Under the pieces are notes generated by a model. It was given only the letters and a program-made list of their open reading frames with translations, was not told the DNA's origin and did no database searches. Below, in pieces: positions 1-7,721 of a DNA stretch of 51,371 nucleotides; position 1 is the stretch's first letter; each line of letters opens with the position of its first letter. The stretch is from Eshraghiella sp964414835 (lineage in GTDB: Bacteria > Bacillota > Clostridia > Lachnospirales > Lachnospiraceae): contig CAYPWY010000012.1 in NCBI GenBank assembly GCA_964414835.1, positions 1-51,371 on the forward strand. The letters run 5' to 3'. The position numbers and the translations under genes were made by a program.

Positions 1-1
1 T

Positions 2-194
2 GACGTGTCACAGACGGACGGCAAGCCCATACCGGAGCTGGAGGCGCAGGAGCTTTTGTCTGCGGTGGAAGGCTATGAGGATTTTATCAAGGCGATTACC
101 CATGTTGCGCCAGTCCCGATTGGCTTTGAGGACATTCCCGGCGATTCAAAGGGGTATTTCAACACAGAGGAAAACCGGATTGCTGTGCAGGAGG
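2..194 (+). pseudogene. 3'-truncated ArdC/LtrC-like conjugative-element protein
   Basis: The open frame runs in from the left edge of the window, so its start lies outside. It reads DVSQTDGKPIPEL, then EDFIKAITHVAPVPIGF, then KGYFNTEENRIAVQEG. I recognise these motifs from ArdC/LtrC-type antirestriction and zinc-metallopeptidase proteins of integrative conjugative elements. In intact relatives the text after VQEG goes on to a metallopeptidase helix with a HExxH-like motif. Here that is replaced at about position 195 by sequence of a different gene read in another frame. The same frame runs on as nonsense to position 379. This is a dead fragment marking the edge of an old mobile element. Family assignment is from remembered motifs. 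Confidence 0.65.
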
Positions 195-362
195 GCATTG
201 CTTGCATTGTTTCTAAGCGGCATTGGTATTGTAAAATGTACATTTGCCGTTCCGGTTGGATTTATCGTGATTGCAGGTATCGGGCTTGTGCTGTGTTCCT
301 TTTTTACAGTCTGTCTGCTGTCTTTGAAAATCAGGAAAATTTCTCCGAGGGCATTGCTTGCA
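191..362 (+). repeat. 16-bp perfect direct repeat flanking the permease fragment
   Basis: The sequence gagggcattgcttgca occurs at 191-206 and again at 347-362. Both copies lie in the same permease frame and encode RALLA. The first copy sits exactly where the conjugative-element protein frame breaks, so the repeat may have taken part in the rearrangement or may be a product of it. Confidence 0.7.
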
Positions 363-371
363 GGAGAATAA
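195..371 (+). pseudogene. C-terminal fragment of an FtsX-type ABC transporter permease
   Basis: In the frame ending at TAA 369-371 the sequence encodes a hydrophobic stretch (ALLALFLSGIGIVKC, then PVGFIVIAGIGLVLCSFF) and then SLKIRKISPRALLAGE. The ending matches the usual C-terminus of FtsX-like permeases of the MacB or bacitracin-resistance type: a final membrane helix followed by a short basic tail of the form KIRKISPRxLLxGE. Only about 58 codons remain, so no functional protein is expected. Its 5' side is joined directly to the conjugative-element fragment, so this is a deletion or recombination scar. Confidence 0.6.
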
Positions 372-375
372 AAGA

Positions 376-565
376 GTGAGTTATCATGGTAAAATAGAAT
401 GGATACGCTGCCCTGTCTGCAGCAATAAAACAAGGTTGCAGATAAGGGAAGATACGAAACTGAAAAAATTCCTCCCTTTGCTGCCCGAAATGCAAGCAGG
501 CATCTATTAAGGGCAGCAACATCCATACGGTTGACCTTGACCCAACAAAAAAGAAATTGGTATAG
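376..565 (+). pseudogene. Frameshifted cysteine-rich KTR domain gene
   Basis: A GTG at 376 opens a frame reading VSYHGKIEWIRCPVCSNKTR and then LQIREDTKLKKF. This is the start of the small cysteine-rich KTR family often carried beside Tn916-like and other Firmicute conjugative elements. At about 475-480 the frame breaks. The second CPxC motif (LCCPKCKQASIKGSN) continues in another frame to TAG 563-565. One small indel therefore separates the two halves of a likely zinc-ribbon protein. Function is not known for the family. Association with the truncated ICE fragment just upstream supports a common origin as mobile-element debris. Confidence 0.65.
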
Positions 566-725
566 GGACTTATTGTAAAAGCATTGTTCATAAGGCTTCA
601 CGGATGGAAGACTTGTAATGCTTCATAAGAATGTGAAATATGCAAATACGTCAATCAAAGACGGTATGACTGGTCATATTAAAGCCGATTTGGTACAATA
701 GTCGTAAGCAAAATCGAAACGGAGG
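566..725. other. Non-coding remnant before the MerR gene
   Basis: No convincing gene is visible. A 27-codon frame from the ATG at 618 is too short to assign. The stretch ends with the putative merR promoter and ribosome binding site. Confidence 0.4.
671..699 (+). promoter_or_regulatory. Putative promoter of the MerR-family gene
   Basis: An extended -10 element (TGg followed by TACAAT, 691-699) lies 17 bp after a weak -35 (TGGTCA, 671-676). It is 36 bp upstream of the preferred GTG start. Confidence 0.4.
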
Positions 726-734
726 ATGGCAGAC

Positions 735-1541
735 GTGAAATGGAAAATATCGGAAGTGTCAAAAATGACAGATATACCAATAGACACAATTCGCTATTAT
801 GAAAAGAAAGGATATGTTGCGCCTCAGAGACAGGGAACATACCGCTTTTATACTGAATCGGATGTCTACAATTTATGTGAATACAAAAAACTTAGAAGCT
901 TCGGACTATCAATGAAGGAAATTACGGCTATGTTTCATCAGGATAGTCTGGACGATTATACAAACAGATTTGAACAACTGGAGGAAATTTACTCATATCA
1001 GGCGAAATACTATCAGATTTTACATGAGAATACCAGGCAAAGTGTTATGACCATGCAGAATATTCCGGCTGACCTGAACAATTTCAGACAGGTTGAGATG
1101 CCGGAAAAATATTATATGGATTTTTACATAAATAAAGAACATGAGTATTCCGATGAATTTATATCAATATGGCGTGAGTGGGTCAATAAGTACTACTCTC
1201 TTGTACAATACATTGCCATATTTGACGAAAAAAATATTTTTTCCCATATGCCGGAAAATAAGTATGTCTGGGCAAATGCCTTGGATGCAAAGACAGTGAA
1301 AAAGCTTAAAATATCCCACCCTAAGTGTGTAAAGGTTCTGCCTAAGCATAAAGCTTTATATACCGTTGTGTGCGAAAACGGAAAACATGATTTTAATATA
1401 AGCCTTTTGGATAATGCCAAAAAATATGTAGAATCCCATGGGTATCAGACGGCAGGAAAAATTGTGGGAAAACTGATTGCCAGAGTGCATGAAGACGGAG
1501 AACCGCAGCAATACATAGCCTTTTGGATTCCTATAAAATAA
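735..1541 (+). CDS. MerR-family regulator with GyrI-like effector domain
   Basis: The N-terminus (WKISEVSKMTDIPIDTIRYY, then EKKGYVAPQRQGTYRFYTESDV) is a MerR winged helix-turn-helix, followed by a dimerisation helix to about residue 110. The remaining 150 or so residues look like a GyrI/BmrR-type ligand-binding domain ending in QQYIAFWIPIK. I chose GTG 735 because the ribosome site GGAGG (721-725) touches the in-frame ATG at 726 but stands 9 bases from the GTG. The gene reads into the transporter operon 123 bp away, whose promoter has the long palindromic spacer typical of MerR control. It is therefore the likely activator of that operon and may bind its transported substrate. The ligand cannot be read from sequence. 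Confidence 0.85.
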   Translation: MKWKISEVSKMTDIPIDTIRYYEKKGYVAPQRQGTYRFYTESDVYNLCEYKKLRSFGLSMKEITAMFHQDSLDDYTNRFEQLEEIYSYQAKYYQILHENTRQSVMTMQNIPADLNNFRQVEMPEKYYMDFYINKEHEYSDEFISIWREWVNKYYSLVQYIAIFDEKNIFSHMPENKYVWANALDAKTVKKLKISHPKCVKVLPKHKALYTVVCENGKHDFNISLLDNAKKYVESHGYQTAGKIVGKLIARVHEDGEPQQYIAFWIPIK

Positions 1542-1568
1542 AAAATAGGAAAAAAATGAAAAAAACTA

Positions 1569-1599
1569 TTGACTCTGTAGTAACTACAGACTTTATAAT
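1569..1599 (+). promoter_or_regulatory. MerR-type promoter with operator in a 19-bp spacer
   Basis: A -35 TTGACT (1569-1574) and a perfect -10 TATAAT (1594-1599) are separated by 19 bp instead of 17. The spacer is filled by the 17-bp perfect palindrome tctgtagtaactacaga (1574-1590). Over-long spacers carrying a dyad are the hallmark of promoters that MerR-family activators untwist. The site lies between the MerR gene and the ABC operon, so it very probably drives 1665-7673. Confidence 0.85.
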
Positions 1600-1664
1600 A
1601 ACACAAATCCTACAAATCATATTAGTAAAGTAGGAATTGCAGAAGCGGCAATGAAAGGAGTCAT

Positions 1665-2300
1665 ATGAGCGAAATAGTGGAATATTTCCAGACTCATGGA
1701 AAAGAGTATATGCATCTGCTGGGGCAGCATATAGGGACAAGCGTTCTGGTGGTTTTGATTGCAATGGCAATAGCTATTCCATTGGGAGTATATTGTTCCC
1801 GTTATCGTATTATGCGGGCTGTTTTTGAACGATTTTTCGGGATTTTGAGAATCGTTCCAAGTCTGGCAATCCTTATCATATGTATTCCGATTCTGGGAAC
1901 GGGCATGAAACCCACTGTGGTGGCATTGACACTGCTTGCGGTACCTCCGATACTTATGAATACGGCTCAGGCATTTGCAACCTTGCCACAGACAACTATT
2001 GAGGCTGCAACCGCCATGGGTATGAGTAAGGGACGTCTGTTTTTCCTGATAAAGCTGCCGCTGGCCTTTCCGCTTATGTATGCGGGAATAAGGACGGCAA
2101 TGGTAGAAGTTATCGCCAGCGCTACGCTGGCATCCTATATTGGGGCAGGAGGGCTTGGTGATATTATTTTCACTGGACTTGCGCTGCTTCGTATAGATTT
2201 GCTGTTTATAGGCGGAGGTTCGGTTGCAATTCTTTCACTTGCAACAGGGTTTATACTGGATTGTTTTTACAAACGTATAACAAGATACCAAAAGGCATAG
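1665..2300 (+). CDS. OpuC/OpuB-type ABC transporter permease
   Basis: The 211-residue protein has about five to six hydrophobic segments and the binding-protein-dependent permease motif around EAATAMGMSKGRLFFLIKLP, the EAA loop that contacts the ATPase. Size and motifs fit the small permeases (OpuBB, OpuCB, YehW type) of quaternary-ammonium or osmoprotectant importers. The start ATG follows AAAGGAG with good spacing. It is the first gene of the MerR-controlled operon. A second permease of the same family lies three genes on (4855-5505), so the channel is probably a heterodimer. The substrate could be glycine betaine, choline or carnitine, or a sulfonium analogue. The family does not decide this. 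Confidence 0.85.
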   Translation: MSEIVEYFQTHGKEYMHLLGQHIGTSVLVVLIAMAIAIPLGVYCSRYRIMRAVFERFFGILRIVPSLAILIICIPILGTGMKPTVVALTLLAVPPILMNTAQAFATLPQTTIEAATAMGMSKGRLFFLIKLPLAFPLMYAGIRTAMVEVIASATLASYIGAGGLGDIIFTGLALLRIDLLFIGGGSVAILSLATGFILDCFYKRITRYQKA

Positions 2301-2311
2301 GAGGAATGATT

Positions 2312-3202
2312 ATGAAAAAGAATTTGAAAAGATTATCTGTGGTTGTAATGATAGGAATAATGGCATTGACAGTGCTTTCGGGCTGCGGCTCATCAAAGGG
2401 AACTAAAATCAGGGTAGGATCAAAGGATTTTACGGAAAATGAAATTGTTGCAGAAGTATATGCACTTGCCCTTGAGGATGCAGGATATGATGTTAAGAGA
2501 GTATTTGACGTTGGCTCTGCCATTATCCATACATCAATCGTAAATGATGAGATTGACCTTTATCCGGAATACACAGGAACAGGATTGATTTCAGTATTGG
2601 GACTTGACCCTATTACCGACCCGCAGCAGGTATATGACACAGTAAAGGAACAGTACAATGAGAAATTTGAAATTACATGGCTTGATTATTCTCAGGCAAA
2701 TGACGGTCAGGGCTTGGTAATCCGCACCGAGGTGGCAGAGAAATATGGCATCACAACAATTTCAGACTTACAGAAATATGCAACGGAACTGCGCTTTGCA
2801 TCGCAGGGAGAGTTTGATGAACGTTCAGACGGAATCCCGGCGCTTGAGGCAACATATGGACCGTTTGACTGGGCATCCAGCAAGGTTTATGACAATTCTT
2901 TAAAATATCAGGTTTTGGAAAATGACGAGGCTGATGTAAGCCCTGCTTATACTACAGAGGGACGTTTGGTGGAAGAGCAGTTTACTCTTTTGGAAGATGA
3001 TAAACAGGTATGGCCGCCGTACAATCTTGCTCCAATAGTACAAAATGATATTCTGGAAGAAAATCCTGAGATTGCAGAGATTTTAAATAAAGTCAGTGCA
3101 GCGTTTACAACGGAAAACATCACAGCCCTCAATGCGAAGGTGGATATTGATGGAGAGGAATATACTGATGTTGCAAAAGAATTCTATGAAAGCATTAAAT
3201 AG
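2312..3202 (+). CDS. Substrate-binding lipoprotein of OpuC-type ABC importer
   Basis: A 296-residue protein with a lipoprotein signal: basic start MKKNLKR, a hydrophobic core, and lipobox LSGC with lipidated Cys25. The mature part begins TKIRVGSKDFTENEIVAEVY, the typical start of OpuBC/OpuCC-like (OpuAC superfamily) periplasmic-fold proteins, and continues with the DLYPEYTGTG motif of the family. ATG 2312 is preferred over ATG 2306 because AGGAGG ends at 2304, leaving 7 bases. It delivers substrate to the two permeases from the outer face of the membrane. The gene overlaps the next one by 17 bases. Confidence 0.88.
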   Translation: MKKNLKRLSVVVMIGIMALTVLSGCGSSKGTKIRVGSKDFTENEIVAEVYALALEDAGYDVKRVFDVGSAIIHTSIVNDEIDLYPEYTGTGLISVLGLDPITDPQQVYDTVKEQYNEKFEITWLDYSQANDGQGLVIRTEVAEKYGITTISDLQKYATELRFASQGEFDERSDGIPALEATYGPFDWASSKVYDNSLKYQVLENDEADVSPAYTTEGRLVEEQFTLLEDDKQVWPPYNLAPIVQNDILEENPEIAEILNKVSAAFTTENITALNAKVDIDGEEYTDVAKEFYESIK

Positions 3203-4091
3203 CAGTCAGGAGAATATCTGCCGGAAATTTCAGATTCCGGCAGAGGGAAAGGAATTGCTTGACTTTTTTTTTACAAATGAGGAATTGGAATTTCTGGCAT
3301 CAGAAGAACGGGAAATATTCTCCGCAGAAGATTATGGTCAGGACTTCATAAAAAAGGAATATGGCAGAGGCATTATTTCAAAAACAGATGAAAGCGGAAA
3401 AAACTACCGTATTTCCAGTTTCTATTCTATGCTTGACGTGTTTGTGGTCACGCAGAAAGAGAAATATGATACGCTTTCAAAAGCACAGAAAAAAGCACTT
3501 GATGACTGGTATTTTGACGCATATTACAGCGGGCTTGATGAAAACCGCAGCGTTCGTCCCACAGAGGATAAGGTGCTCCCTCTTGAAGAGGTTATCAAGT
3601 TTATAGATGAGCAGGAACGGCCGGTATATCTAAATTATTGTGACTGCCGTTCATTGACCGGAGACTGCGGACTTCCCACAAAGACCTGCATTACATACCG
3701 TAATGGAATAAATACATTTGCTGACCGGGGAATTTCCGAGCATATCGATAAAGAGAGAGCCAAAGAAATCGTGGTGGGAGCGGATAAGGCAGGACTTATG
3801 CATACCGTAAACAGTAACGGAATCTGTAATTGCTGCGGAGACTGCTGTTATCTGTTCCGAAGCCAGAAAAAGAGAGAATCCGTAGGTTTCTGGCCGGAGT
3901 CGGCGTTTGTTGTGGACATTAATTCAGATGAATGTATCAAATGCGGGTTATGTTTAAAACGGTGCCATTTCGGAGTGTTTCAAAAAGAAGAAAAAATCAC
4001 TTTGGACATCAGCAAATGTGTAGGGTGCGGAATATGTGTAAACACCTGTCCTAAAAAAGCATTATACTTGCGTGAAAGGGAAAAAATATGA
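3186..4091 (+). CDS. Cysteine-rich 4Fe-4S dicluster protein in transporter operon
   Basis: A 301-residue soluble protein if begun at ATG 3186, inside the end of the lipoprotein gene. No strong ribosome site is visible, so translational coupling is likely. Residues 1-140 are mostly helical without cysteines. A first cysteine set is C152, C154, C161, C168 (YCDCRSLTGDC). A second is the dense CNCCGDCC block at 214-221. Two classical ferredoxin motifs follow: CIKCGLCLKRC (250-260) and CVGCGICVNTC (278-288). The C-terminal part should carry two 4Fe-4S clusters. The upstream cysteines could hold a third metal centre. I do not recognise a named function. Its place inside an ABC importer operon, translationally linked to the ATPase (ATGA overlap), suggests a reductive step on the imported substrate. 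Confidence 0.75.
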   Translation: MKALNSSQENICRKFQIPAEGKELLDFFFTNEELEFLASEEREIFSAEDYGQDFIKKEYGRGIISKTDESGKNYRISSFYSMLDVFVVTQKEKYDTLSKAQKKALDDWYFDAYYSGLDENRSVRPTEDKVLPLEEVIKFIDEQERPVYLNYCDCRSLTGDCGLPTKTCITYRNGINTFADRGISEHIDKERAKEIVVGADKAGLMHTVNSNGICNCCGDCCYLFRSQKKRESVGFWPESAFVVDINSDECIKCGLCLKRCHFGVFQKEEKITLDISKCVGCGICVNTCPKKALYLREREKI

Positions 4092-4858
4092 TTGCAGTAG
4101 AATTATCTCATGTAGATAAAAAGTTTTCCAATATGGGATATAAGGCGTTGGATGATGTCAGTGTTCAAATTGAAGAGGGAGAATTTGTGACAATTCTGGG
4201 GTCTTCGGGATGTGGAAAGACAACACTGATTAAAATGCTTAACCGCCTTTATGAGCCGGACGCCGGAACAATACGGCTTTTCGGAAAAGATATAAGGGAG
4301 CAGGACCCGATTCAGATGCGGAGAGGCATAGGCTATGTGATTCAGCAAATCGGACTTTTCCCTCATATGACCATACGAGACAATATTGCAACAATACCAA
4401 AGATTCTGAAATGGGAAAAAGCAAAGATTGATGAACAGGTTGACAAAATACTGGAGCTTGTTCAGCTTGAGCCCAAAGAATTTCGCAAGCGTTATCCAAA
4501 CCAGCTTTCAGGCGGACAGCAGCAGAGAGTGGGGCTTGCAAGAGCGTTAATCTGCGACCCGCCTATTATGCTTTTGGACGAACCGTTTGGTGCCATCGAT
4601 GCCATTAATCGTGAAAAGCTGCAGACAGAGCTAAAGAAAATACATACCCAGTCCAAAAAGACATATCTGTTCGTTACGCACGATATACGGGAGGCTTTCA
4701 AACTGGGAACCAAGGTAATCATCATGGACCAGGGAAAAATTCTGCAGTTTGCAAGCCCTAATGACATAATAAGGAATCCGGCTGATGAATTTGTTACAAA
4801 TCTTCTCAAAACAGCGGATTTCAGTGAAGATATGATGGTAGGTGGTGAGGGCATTTGA
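4088..4858 (+). CDS. OpuC-type ABC transporter ATPase
   Basis: A 256-residue ATPase with Walker A GSSGCGKT (38-45), Q-loop near residue 86, signature LSGGQ (140-144), Walker B IMLLDE (160-165) and switch His198. The subfamily resembles ProV/OpuCA/OpuBA, but the protein ends at about residue 256. It therefore lacks the tandem CBS domains that let OpuCA/OpuA sense ionic strength or c-di-AMP. That argues for substrate-driven (MerR) rather than osmotic control. The start ATG overlaps the preceding stop (ATGA), and the end overlaps the following TTG start. Confidence 0.9.
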   Translation: MIAVELSHVDKKFSNMGYKALDDVSVQIEEGEFVTILGSSGCGKTTLIKMLNRLYEPDAGTIRLFGKDIREQDPIQMRRGIGYVIQQIGLFPHMTIRDNIATIPKILKWEKAKIDEQVDKILELVQLEPKEFRKRYPNQLSGGQQQRVGLARALICDPPIMLLDEPFGAIDAINREKLQTELKKIHTQSKKTYLFVTHDIREAFKLGTKVIIMDQGKILQFASPNDIIRNPADEFVTNLLKTADFSEDMMVGGEGI

Positions 4859-5505
4859 TTACATATTTTGTTAAGCATACAGATTTGCTTATGAAGGCAT
4901 TTCTCGGTCATTTATGGATTGTGTTTCTGACATTGGTCATATCGTTGGCAATATCATCGGTGTTATCTTATTTTTTGCTGAAATCGGAGCGACTGACCAA
5001 TCTGGTAGTACAGCTGTTCGGGGCAGTTTATTCCGTTCCCAGTCTGGCATTGTTTGCCATGTTGATTCCGCTGCTGGGACTGGGAAATACCACGGCGATT
5101 GTGGTGCTGTGTGCCTATAACCAATATCTGCTGATACGGAATATTATGACAGGTATGCAGAACGTGGATAAAAGTCTTCTGGAGGCAGGAAAAGGAATGG
5201 GAATGAGTAACTGGCAGTTAGTTACCACCGTTCAGGTTCCCCTTGCCATGCCGTCCATTATTGCAGGAATACGTCTGGCGATTATTTCAACTACGGGAAT
5301 TGCCACTATTGCAGCAACAATCAACGCAGGAGGTCTGGGAACTATATTGTTATCCGGTCTTCGGACAATGAATATATATAAAATTGCGTGGGGAACCATA
5401 CTCAGCGTAATAATTGCATTGGCAGCAGATTTAGGCTTGAAAAAAATTGAATCAATCTTGAAAAGAAAGGCAGGAAGCAGTAATGAGTTACAAAGCATAC
5501 GATAA
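4855..5505 (+). CDS. OpuC/OpuB-type ABC transporter permease (second)
   Basis: A 216-residue membrane protein with the EAA loop (EAGKGMGMSNWQLVTTVQVP) and about five to six transmembrane helices, paralogous to the permease at 1665. The start is TTG 4855 with GAGGG a few bases upstream and a 4-base overlap with the ATPase stop, indicating translational coupling. With its partner it forms the membrane channel of the importer. Confidence 0.87.
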   Translation: MITYFVKHTDLLMKAFLGHLWIVFLTLVISLAISSVLSYFLLKSERLTNLVVQLFGAVYSVPSLALFAMLIPLLGLGNTTAIVVLCAYNQYLLIRNIMTGMQNVDKSLLEAGKGMGMSNWQLVTTVQVPLAMPSIIAGIRLAIISTTGIATIAATINAGGLGTILLSGLRTMNIYKIAWGTILSVIIALAADLGLKKIESILKRKAGSSNELQSIR

Positions 5506-6781
5506 TCCGTCACTGGGATTTACAACAAAACAGCTGCATGCAGGATATAATCCGGAGGAGCATTACCGCTCAAAGGCGGTTCCTATATATCAGACAGCGG
5601 TATTTCAACTGGGAGATTATGAACGCTGTCTTAGATTGTTTGAATATGCTGAAGAAGGACATTCATATGTACGTTTTTCCAATCCTACCAATACGGTTCT
5701 GGAAAAGAGGATTACAGCCTTGGAGGGAGGTTCTGCAGCGGTTTCTTTTTCCTCAGGTATGGCTGCAATTTCAAATACACTGTTGAATCTGGCAAGTCAG
5801 GGGGACGAGATTATTGCCGTCCAGACATTGTACGGAGGAAGTACAACATTGCTTGCAAAGACACTTCCAAGCTACGGAATCACCGGTAAGTTTGTGGAGG
5901 ATGAAAACGATATAGAATCTTACCGTAAATTGATAACAGATAAAACCAAAGCGATTTATATTGAAAGCCTCGGAAATCCGGGTATGAATATTGTTGACAT
6001 TCAGGCTGTGGCAGATTTGGCACATGAGTATGGAATACCTTTGGTGGTAGATAATACATTTGCGACACCGTATCTGTTCCGGCCATTTGAATATGGAGCA
6101 GACATTGTATGTTATTCTGCCACGAAGTATTTAGCCGGACATGGCACTGTTATAGCAGGCCTTGTAGTGGAAAAGGGCGATTTCAATTGGAGAAACGGAA
6201 GATTTCCGGAGTTTGACAAATTTTATAAAGATTATGTAGGAGATATAGGAGAGGAAACATTAAGGACAGAGATGTTTACCAAAAGGCTCAGGATGCGATA
6301 TCTGACTGATTTGGGCGGACACATGAGCCCTACAACAGCGTTTTATGTATTGCAGGGTATGGAAACATTGTCCCTGCGTATGGACAGGCATGTGACAAAT
6401 GCCCAAAAGATTGCGGAATTTTTGGAAAGCCATCCTGCCGTAAAACAAGTTTCCTATCCCGGACTTTCTTCAAGCCGGTATAACAATCTGGCAAAGAAGT
6501 ATTTTCCCAAGGGACCGGGCGCCATTATGTCTGTCAGAATTAACGGAGGACAAAAAGCGGCTTTGCGTGTATTGCAGGAGGTTGAGGTTTTTGATTACAT
6601 GGTGAATGTCGGCGATGCTAAATCCCTGATTGTTCATCCTGCCTCATCTACGCATTTCGGACATTCGGAAGAGGAGCAGGCAAAAGCGGGAGTATTTCCT
6701 GATACACTGCGTCTTTCTATAGGAATTGAGGATACCGAGGACCTGATTGCTGATTTGGCACAGGCGCTGGATAAGATATAG
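5483..6781 (+). CDS. metY: O-acetylhomoserine sulfhydrylase (aminocarboxypropyltransferase)
   Basis: A 432-residue Cys/Met-metabolism PLP enzyme of cystathionine gamma-synthase fold. Motifs include SYVRFSNPTNTVLE, the SSGMAA loop, the cofactor-binding aspartate in LVVDNTFATP (about 190) and the Schiff-base Lys215 in CYSATKYLAGHG. Length and the N-terminal GFTTKQLHAGYNPEEH fit MetY, which makes homocysteine from O-acetylhomoserine and sulfide, or methionine with methanethiol. The start overlaps the permease gene by 23 bases, so it belongs to the transporter operon. That links the importer to sulfur assimilation. A methionine gamma-lyase-like activity cannot be excluded. Confidence 0.88.
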   Translation: MSYKAYDNPSLGFTTKQLHAGYNPEEHYRSKAVPIYQTAVFQLGDYERCLRLFEYAEEGHSYVRFSNPTNTVLEKRITALEGGSAAVSFSSGMAAISNTLLNLASQGDEIIAVQTLYGGSTTLLAKTLPSYGITGKFVEDENDIESYRKLITDKTKAIYIESLGNPGMNIVDIQAVADLAHEYGIPLVVDNTFATPYLFRPFEYGADIVCYSATKYLAGHGTVIAGLVVEKGDFNWRNGRFPEFDKFYKDYVGDIGEETLRTEMFTKRLRMRYLTDLGGHMSPTTAFYVLQGMETLSLRMDRHVTNAQKIAEFLESHPAVKQVSYPGLSSSRYNNLAKKYFPKGPGAIMSVRINGGQKAALRVLQEVEVFDYMVNVGDAKSLIVHPASSTHFGHSEEEQAKAGVFPDTLRLSIGIEDTEDLIADLAQALDKI

Positions 6782-6791
6782 GGTGTTGAAA

Positions 6792-7673
6792 ATGAAGAAA
6801 AATGTACAGGTTTTCTTATTGACATGGGGAACTATAATCATCTGGTGTCTGGCATATATTTTTACCAAGATTGGACTTCAGTATTTTGATGCGCTGTCAT
6901 TAAGCGTATTCCGCTATTTGACTGCGGGAATTGCGGTGTTGCTGCTGATTCTGATTCGCAGGGAAAAAAGACCTGCGTTGAAGGATATTCCCATGTTTAT
7001 CCTGTTGGGAGCTACCGGATTTACAATCTATGTTCTGACATTTAACTATGGAGCATTGACTGTTTCGGTGGCTGCTTCAAGTGTTATTATAAGTGTAACC
7101 CCGATTATGACGGCATTGTTTGCAGTTGTTCTTTTTCATGAAAAATTAAATATAGTTCAGATTGCAGCGATGATATTGGAATTTGTGGGTGTTATTATTG
7201 TCTGTATGTGGGATGGCGTTATAAATATGGACAAGGGAATCTGGTGGATTATACTTGCAATGCTCAGCTTCACCGCATATAACATTCTGGAACGGTTTGC
7301 AACAAGAAAATATACTGCGCTTCAAACAACGGAGTACAGCCTTCTGGCGGCAGCGGTTATGTTTTTGTTTTTGGTTCCGAGCTCTGTAAAAAGAACATCT
7401 TCATATCCGTTAATGGGCATAATCAGCATATTGTTTATGGGAATACTCTGCAGTGCGGCTGCCTATGCCATGTGGTCGAAAGCATTGTCGGCAGCAGATA
7501 AAACCTCTGATGTGACAAACGCACTTTTTTTGTCGCCCTTGTTAAGCAGCATCTTGAGCTTTATTATTCTGAAAGAGATTCCCAGTGTGGGAACAATTGC
7601 CGGAGGCATTTTTATCCTGATTGGATTGGTGCTGTTTTCCCAAAACGGCAGGAAAAAAATGCAGGCACAATAA
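6792..7673 (+). CDS. EamA/DMT-superfamily transporter
   Basis: A 293-residue protein with ten predicted membrane helices in two EamA repeats. It opens with TWGTIIIWCLAYIFTKIGL, the usual RhaT/YdcZ-like start. ATG 6792 lies 11 bases after the metY stop and is preferred to upstream in-frame starts that would lie within metY. As last gene of the MerR-controlled operon it may export an amino acid or a by-product of the pathway. Substrate cannot be inferred from sequence. No clear terminator is visible before the convergent gene. Confidence 0.82.
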   Translation: MKKNVQVFLLTWGTIIIWCLAYIFTKIGLQYFDALSLSVFRYLTAGIAVLLLILIRREKRPALKDIPMFILLGATGFTIYVLTFNYGALTVSVAASSVIISVTPIMTALFAVVLFHEKLNIVQIAAMILEFVGVIIVCMWDGVINMDKGIWWIILAMLSFTAYNILERFATRKYTALQTTEYSLLAAAVMFLFLVPSSVKRTSSYPLMGIISILFMGILCSAAAYAMWSKALSAADKTSDVTNALFLSPLLSSILSFIILKEIPSVGTIAGGIFILIGLVLFSQNGRKKMQAQ

Positions 7674-7721
7674 ATGCAGAAAGCTATTCAGGTATTCGTT
7701 GGAGTGCTTTTGAACAGAAAG

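Noticed and set aside
146..601. 151-codon minus-strand frame across the mobile-element debris
   Set aside because: It is the antisense of three recognisable gene fragments and has no family motif.
618..701. 27-codon frame starting MLHKNVKYANTSIKDG
   Set aside because: No ribosome site and no recognisable family. Probably part of the decayed element, so not called as a gene.
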